From Bacteroidales bacterium (lineage in GTDB: Bacteria > Bacteroidota > Bacteroidia > Bacteroidales > F082), in assembly GCA_900771045.1 (NCBI GenBank), contig CAAGMM010000075.1, forward strand, positions 1 to 6,102: 6,102 bases of DNA, read 5' to 3'. Below, in pieces: positions 1-4,276 of this stretch (position 1 is its first letter; each line of letters begins with the position of its first letter). Under the pieces are notes generated by a model. It had not been told where the DNA came from and made no database searches. It saw only the letters and a list, made by a program, of their open reading frames with translations. A program made the position numbers and the translations under genes.

Positions 1-23
1 TCAGACGTGTGCTCTTCCGATCT
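1..23. other. Untrimmed Illumina TruSeq read-2 adapter (sequencing artefact)
   Basis: These bases match the 3' end of the Illumina TruSeq index/read-2 adapter, closing with the diagnostic GCTCTTCCGATCT. They should not be treated as genomic. The biological sequence begins at 24. The adapter's last base joins the first two genomic bases to make an in-frame TAA (23-25) just before the ATPase coding sequence. This falsely makes the gene look as if it were preceded by a stop codon. Confidence 0.96.
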
Positions 24-1075
24 AACTCGGACTGTGGAACGAGACCGACGATAAAGACGTGCAGCATATCGCGGGAAAAGATTTTGAGGCTCTCGACGAT
101 GACGAAGCACTCCGTAGGGCTAAACTGTTGAAAATCATGTCACGCGCACGCCCGATGGATAAGGAACGCCTCGTCCGGCTGCTTCAGGATTCGGGCGAAG
201 TCGTCGCCGTGACAGGCGATGGAACCAACGACGCGCCGGCCTTGAAGAAGGCTCAGGTCGGCCTCTCGATGGGCGACGGCACGACGGTGGCAAAGGAGGC
301 AAGCGACATCACCATCCTCGACAATTCGTTCAGAAGTATTGGCCGCGCGGTGATGTGGGGCCGCTCACTCTACCTGAATATACAGCGTTTCATCCTTTTC
401 CAGATGACGATAAACGTCGCGGCCTGCATCGTCGTGATGTTGGGCGCGTTTCTCGATTCGGAACCGATACTCACTGTCACACAGATGCTTTGGGTGAATA
501 TCATCATGGATTCATTAGCGGCACTCGCACTTTCGTCGCTGCCTCCGGAAGGTTATGTCATGAAGGAAAAACCGCGCGACCAAAAGGCTGGCATCGTGAC
601 GAAAAAAATGATGTGGGGCATCTTCGGCATCGGCCTCGCCTTCGTGATACTCATGCTCGGCCTCGTCCAATATTTCAAACATGCGGAAATAAACTCTTTA
701 CCCGACGATTTCTCATTGGCGGATTATTTCGGCAGCTTCTTCAATTTTGATATGACGGGAACCTCGCTTTCACGCAGGGAGATGGCGTATATTTTCTCCA
801 TTTTCGTGTTCTTCCAATTCTGGAACATATTCAACGCCAAGTCTTTCGGTACGGGACGAAGCGGTTTGAGCCGCCTTTTCGACAAAGACGTGCTCGGCGG
901 CTTCGTGTTATCGATATTCATCATCCTCGTCGGGCAGTACGTGATCGTTAATTTCGCGGGCTCGATGTTTAATGTAGAGGCGCTCCCGTGGCCCGACTGG
1001 CTCTGGATGTTATGCGTGACATCGCCGGTCTTCATTATCGGCGACATAGTGAGGCTGTTCGTAAAGGACAGGTAG
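24..1075 (+). CDS. P-type cation-transporting ATPase, probably PMCA-type calcium pump, C-terminal fragment
   Basis: This is the C-terminal 349 residues of an inner-membrane P-type ATPase that exports a cation, probably Ca2+, using ATP. The first complete codon is at 26. The GTG at 59 is not a real start, because the homologous reading LGLWNETDD continues upstream to the adapter junction. The end of the P domain is present, with the hinge motif TGDGTNDAP at residues 63-71 (nt 212-238). Six hydrophobic segments follow, as expected for M5-M10: about 119-142, 147-169, 194-217, 253-271, 287-309 and 323-344. The M5 segment has NVAA and M6 has WVNIIMD. This is the pattern of plasma-membrane Ca2+-ATPases (Asn in M5, Asn/Met/Asp in M6) rather than of SERCA. 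The actuator and nucleotide-binding domains, the DKTGT phosphorylation site and M1-M4 are missing, because the contig ends here. Family assignment is secure; Ca2+ specificity is inferred, since M4 cannot be seen. No clear terminator follows the TAG stop. Confidence 0.93.
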
Positions 1076-1110
1076 CATTTCGCCCGACAGCGTGAGAAAG
1101 GCAGGAAAAA

Positions 1111-1157
1111 GTTATCAACATAGTTATCAACACGATATTAACATAGTTATCAACATT
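1111..1157. repeat. Four-unit 12-bp tandem array of GTTATCAACATA, resembling DnaA boxes
   Basis: Four consecutive units lie at 1111-1122, 1123-1134, 1135-1145 (degenerate, one base shorter) and 1146-1157. Three contain TTATCAACA exactly (1112-1120, 1124-1132, 1147-1155). That nonamer differs from the DnaA box TTATCCACA at one position. A 16-bp stretch, AACATAGTTATCAACA, is also repeated exactly at 1117-1132 and 1140-1155. The spacing of 11-12 bp is about one helical turn, so bound proteins would sit on nearly the same face of the DNA. The repeat is certain; its role as a DnaA or other protein-binding site is inference. Confidence 0.8.
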
Positions 1158-1168
1158 CAGGGCTGTAA

Positions 1169-1178
1169 AAACATGTTT
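1169..1178. repeat. 10-bp palindrome AAACATGTTT
   Basis: This is a perfect 10-bp palindrome in the AT-rich intergenic region, between the 12-bp array and the first heptamer array. It is about 200 bp upstream of the next start codon and far from the predicted promoter. It could bind a dimeric regulator, but a palindrome this short and AT-rich can arise by chance. Confidence 0.4.
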
Positions 1179-1181
1179 ATT

Positions 1182-1209
1182 CATTAAACATCAAACATTA
1201 AACATAATC
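1182..1209. repeat. Heptamer tandem array CATYAAA, three copies plus a degenerate fourth
   Basis: The units are CATTAAA (1182-1188), CATCAAA (1189-1195), CATTAAA (1196-1202) and a degraded CATAATC (1203-1209). The one difference among the first three copies is a T/C transition. There is no open reading frame or hairpin that would explain the periodicity. Confidence 0.75.
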
Positions 1210-1239
1210 CTTCAATTTACGTGAATATCGTAAGCATCT

Positions 1240-1267
1240 CATTGCTCATTGCTCACTGCCCATCGCC
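1240..1267. repeat. Heptamer tandem array CAYYGCY, four copies
   Basis: The units are CATTGCT (1240-1246), CATTGCT (1247-1253), CACTGCC (1254-1260) and CATCGCC (1261-1267). All differences between copies are T/C transitions, so the array looks like one heptamer that has decayed gradually. It has the same length and the same CA-pyrimidine beginning as the array at 1182-1209, but is not in phase with it. It ends directly before the A/T inverted repeat upstream of the promoter. Confidence 0.78.
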
Positions 1268-1269
1268 CA

Positions 1270-1288
1270 ATTTTTTTCCGAAAAAAAT
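1270..1288. promoter_or_regulatory. A/T-tract inverted repeat upstream of promoter, possible UP-like element
   Basis: Arms of 9 bp (A-T7-C and G-A7-T) surround a single central C. Counted from the predicted transcription start near 1335, the element covers roughly -47 to -65, where A/T-rich tracts can stimulate promoters by contacting the RNA polymerase alpha subunit. It might instead form a weak AT-only hairpin or bend the DNA. It is not a convincing terminator for the ATPase gene: it lies almost 200 bp past that stop and its stem has only one G-C pair. Confidence 0.45.
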
Positions 1289-1300
1289 CGTAAAGCGCAA

Positions 1301-1329
1301 TTTGTTTTGAACAAAAATGTGTAACTTTG
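1301..1329 (+). promoter_or_regulatory. Bacteroidota sigma-ABfr type promoter (-33 TTTG, -7 TAACTTTG)
   Basis: The -7 element TAACTTTG (1322-1329) is a perfect match to the Bacteroidota consensus TAnnTTTG. A -33 TTTG lies at 1301-1304 with a 17-nt gap, which is slightly shorter than the 19-21 nt usual in Bacteroides but tolerated in the phylum. Transcription would begin near 1335, giving a leader of about 38 nt before the ATG at 1373. This argues against the in-frame ATG at 1337, which would sit almost on the transcription start. An inverted repeat, TTTGTT-3 nt-AACAAA (1301-1315), overlaps the -33 box and could be an operator, though it may be chance in AT-rich DNA. Confidence 0.75.
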
Positions 1330-1372
1330 CATTCAAATGTGGGTTTGTTTAATTCTAAAAAAACATTTCACA

Positions 1373-4252
1373 ATGAGAAGGCTTTTCTTTGTACTGAGTT
1401 TTTTTATCATCGCTAATCAGATTTTTGCCCAAAAACAGCAGGAACGGGAATGGGTAGATTCGGTTTATATGAGCCTCACGCTCGAACAGAAAGTCGGCCA
1501 ACTGATGAACCTTCGCGCCAACAAGTCGAGTCAGCCGTATTTCCCGCTGATTGACGAAATGATAAGGAAATACGACATCGGCGGCGTGACGTTTTTCCGC
1601 TACGGAGATGCGAAATCCCAACTTGAACAGACGATAAAATGGCAGTCAGAAGCCCAAACGCCACTGATGATAACCATCGATGGCGAATGGGGACTCGGAA
1701 TGCGCCTAAGAGACTGTATATCATATCCTTATCAAATGACATTAGGGGCATTGCGCGAAGACGACCTCATCGCTGAAATGGGAAGTCAGATTGCCGAACA
1801 ATGCCGTATGATGGGCATACAGTCGAGTTTTTCCCCGGTGGTCGATGTGAATAGCGAACCGTCAAACCCGGTCATCGGGATGAGGAGCTTCGGCGAAAAC
1901 CCGGAAAAAGTCGCCCGAAAAGGCTTGGTTTACGCACGCGCCCTGCAAAATAACGGCATCCTCCCCACAATGAAGCACTTCCCCGGACACGGCGATACTC
2001 ATACCGACTCGCATGTCGCACTGCCAATAGTCGCAAAAAGCCTTTCCAAAATTGAAAAAAACGAACTTGTCCCATTTAAACATCTGATAGACAATGGTAT
2101 TTCGGGGCTTATGGTCGGTCATCTCTCATATCCCGCCATCGATGACAGCGGAACGCCGACTTCGTTGTCGGTAAAGACTCTTGACGGCTTTTTGCGCAAG
2201 GAACTCGGGTTTGAAGGACTTATCGTCACTGACGGCCTTGATATGAAGGGCCTTACCGGCGGTAATGACCCTGACAAGGCCTGCCTGATGGCTCTGATGG
2301 CCGGCGCCGACGTCCTGCTTCTGCCTGTAAATCCCGAAGCGTCAATAAAAATCATCGTCGAAGCCGCAAAATCAGATGACGACGTGATGCGCCGCGTCTC
2401 CGAAAGCTGCAGGCGTGTCCTGACCTGGAAATATCGTCTCGGATTGGCTGAAAAACAGTCGCTCGAACCATCCGAAATCTCTTCCAAAATGAAGAATCCG
2501 CGTTATGCGGAACTGAAACAACGCATCTACGACGAGGCTGTGACAGTTTTGTCAAACAGTGATTTCACCCCGCTGAATAAAGATGAAAAAATGGCTTTCA
2601 TCAGCACCATTTCTGATGACAATATGTATTTCCTCTTGAAAAACAAGGGGTTCAAATGCGAAAAAATCTTATTTGAAAATTGCTGTCAGAATTTGAAGGA
2701 AACGGCGAAAAAACTTAAGGATTATGACCGCGTCATCGTCAATGTCAGAAACACCTCGGTTTTTGCGAAAAAACATTACGGGATAAATCAGGAGACTATA
2801 GACTTGGTTAATGCCTTAAGCAAAAATAAAAATCTGATTCTCAATCTGTTTACTCTGCCTTACGCTATTGATATGTTCGATTTCGCAAAAAAAACGACCG
2901 ACATCGTAGTCGGGTATGAGGATAACGTTATGGTTGAGCGTTCTGTGACGGCTGTGCTATGCGGTGACATAGCCTCGCGCGGTGTCCTCCCGGTGAGTAC
3001 GAGACTTTATAAGGAAGGCTCCGGCGCCGCTTACAATAACGATGTCAAATCAATTGATAATGAAGATGTAAGAATGGACCTTGTTTTCGAGCGCAAAGTC
3101 GATTCCATAGTTCTTGAAGGATTGGGACAGCAGGCTTATCCGGGATGTCAGGTCCTCGCCGTGAAGGACGGCGTCGTCATATACGACAAGTGTTTCGGCA
3201 CTTTTACATACGATGACGACCGCGCCGTGCAACCTGACGACGTTTATGACATCGCTTCGCTGACCAAGATTTTCGGCTCGACAATAGCCATTATGAAGCT
3301 TTATGATGAAAACAAAATCGACATCAATGCGAAATTGAGCGATTTCTTCCCGTTTTTGCGCGGAACCAACAAGGCCGATATGACGCTTTTGGAAATTATG
3401 ACTCATCAGTCGGGAATGCAGGCATGGCATCCTTTTTACCTTGAGACAATAGAAAATGGAATGCTTAACCCATTGATTTACAGTGATTATATTGATGAAG
3501 ACCATCCTTTGTGCGTAGCTGAAGATGTCTATATCGGGAAAAACTACTGGCGTGATATGCTTGAGGCCTTTGTGGCCACCGAAATGGGGGAGAAGAAGTA
3601 CAAATATTGCGATATGGGCTTTTATTTTATGCCGAAAATAGTTGAACTGACGACGGGAGTGCCTTTTGAGGAATATCTTGATGAGACGTTTTACAGACCG
3701 ATGGGCTTGTCGCATATCTTTTTTAATCCATTGAAACACATTGAGATAGATAAAATCGCGCCAACGGCTTACGACTCTGTTTTCAGGAAACAGTTTTTGC
3801 GCGGTCGTGTTCATGATCAGGCGGCGGCTATGATGGGCGGCATTTCGGGTCATGCGGGGCTTTTCGCCAATGCGTATGACCTTGCGGCAATAATGCAGAT
3901 GCTCGTCGACGGCGGTGTTTACAACGGCAGACGCTACCTCTCGAAGGCAACCGTGAAGATGTTTACGACGGCGCCGTTTACCGATAACGACAACAGAAGG
4001 GGCATAGGTTTCGACAAGCCGAATATCGACCCGGATTGTCCTTTTACAACGCCTTCACTGCGTGCCTCGATGAAAAGTTTCGGCCACACCGGTTTTACCG
4101 GAACATTCGCATGGGCTGACCCTGAAAACAAACTCGTGGTGATATTCCTCTCAAACCGCGTCTGTCCGGATGATAATAACAACAAGCTGTCAGATATGAA
4201 TATTAGAACCAATATCCACGATGTGTTTTATCAGATGGAGGAAGAAAAATAA
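1373..4252 (+). CDS. Secreted GH3 beta-N-acetylhexosaminidase fused to class C beta-lactamase-like serine hydrolase
   Basis: A 959-residue two-enzyme protein. Residues 1-19 form a Sec signal peptide (MRR, a hydrophobic core, then IFA|Q), so it acts in the periplasm or beyond. The ATG at 1373 is chosen over 1337 because it begins the signal peptide cleanly and leaves a leader after the promoter. Residues about 28-360 are a GH3 N-terminal barrel with the NagZ motif KHFPGHGDTHTDSH (201-214; acid/base dyad D212/H214) and nucleophile D287 in VTDGLDMKG. Residues about 385-550 resemble the GH3 C-terminal domain. Residues about 570-955 are a class C beta-lactamase/esterase-type fold with SLTK (nucleophile S629, K632), YCD (745-747) in the YxN position and HTG (905-907). 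NagZ-like enzymes release GlcNAc from muropeptides. The second domain could be an amidase like B. subtilis AmiE, a peptidase or an esterase; true beta-lactamase activity is less likely. The upstream region has no Shine-Dalgarno, as usual for Bacteroidota. Domain calls are secure; substrates are inferred. Confidence 0.93.
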   Translation: MRRLFFVLSFFIIANQIFAQKQQEREWVDSVYMSLTLEQKVGQLMNLRANKSSQPYFPLIDEMIRKYDIGGVTFFRYGDAKSQLEQTIKWQSEAQTPLMITIDGEWGLGMRLRDCISYPYQMTLGALREDDLIAEMGSQIAEQCRMMGIQSSFSPVVDVNSEPSNPVIGMRSFGENPEKVARKGLVYARALQNNGILPTMKHFPGHGDTHTDSHVALPIVAKSLSKIEKNELVPFKHLIDNGISGLMVGHLSYPAIDDSGTPTSLSVKTLDGFLRKELGFEGLIVTDGLDMKGLTGGNDPDKACLMALMAGADVLLLPVNPEASIKIIVEAAKSDDDVMRRVSESCRRVLTWKYRLGLAEKQSLEPSEISSKMKNPRYAELKQRIYDEAVTVLSNSDFTPLNKDEKMAFISTISDDNMYFLLKNKGFKCEKILFENCCQNLKETAKKLKDYDRVIVNVRNTSVFAKKHYGINQETIDLVNALSKNKNLILNLFTLPYAIDMFDFAKKTTDIVVGYEDNVMVERSVTAVLCGDIASRGVLPVSTRLYKEGSGAAYNNDVKSIDNEDVRMDLVFERKVDSIVLEGLGQQAYPGCQVLAVKDGVVIYDKCFGTFTYDDDRAVQPDDVYDIASLTKIFGSTIAIMKLYDENKIDINAKLSDFFPFLRGTNKADMTLLEIMTHQSGMQAWHPFYLETIENGMLNPLIYSDYIDEDHPLCVAEDVYIGKNYWRDMLEAFVATEMGEKKYKYCDMGFYFMPKIVELTTGVPFEEYLDETFYRPMGLSHIFFNPLKHIEIDKIAPTAYDSVFRKQFLRGRVHDQAAAMMGGISGHAGLFANAYDLAAIMQMLVDGGVYNGRRYLSKATVKMFTTAPFTDNDNRRGIGFDKPNIDPDCPFTTPSLRASMKSFGHTGFTGTFAWADPENKLVVIFLSNRVCPDDNNNKLSDMNIRTNIHDVFYQMEEEK

Positions 4253-4276
4253 CGTTTCTTAAAACGATTCTAAGAA
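4242..4276. repeat. Short overlapping inverted repeats at the convergent gene junction
   Basis: AAGAAA (4242-4247) can pair with TTTCTT (4255-4260), and the partly overlapping TTCTTA (4256-4261) can pair with TAAGAA (4271-4276). The two stems are mutually exclusive and AT-rich. They straddle the two stop codons, TAA at 4250-4252 and the opposing TAA at 4259-4261. This is the only structure between the converging genes. It is too weak to call a terminator with confidence. Confidence 0.25.

Noticed and set aside
59..61. GTG as the ATPase start codon
   Set aside because: The P-type ATPase reading frame continues upstream to base 26. The apparent upstream stop is made by the adapter junction.
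1111..1267. CRISPR array or mobile-element end
   Set aside because: The repeats are short and tandem without spacers, there are no cas genes, no transposase, and no long terminal inverted repeats.
1270..1288. Intrinsic terminator for the ATPase gene
   Set aside because: The stem is almost all A-T with a one-base centre, lies about 195 bp after the stop codon, and is better placed as an upstream promoter element.
1337..1372. Upstream in-frame ATG as the start of the GH3 fusion (12 extra residues)
   Set aside because: It would sit almost on the predicted transcription start and add a hydrophobic stretch ahead of a clean MRR signal peptide. The ATG at 1373 fits better.
3050..3853. Antisense open frame of 267 codons inside the serine-hydrolase half
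   Set aside because: It lies wholly opposite conserved, motif-bearing coding sequence, has no recognisable domain and no visible promoter, and contains many Arg/His residues typical of shadow frames.
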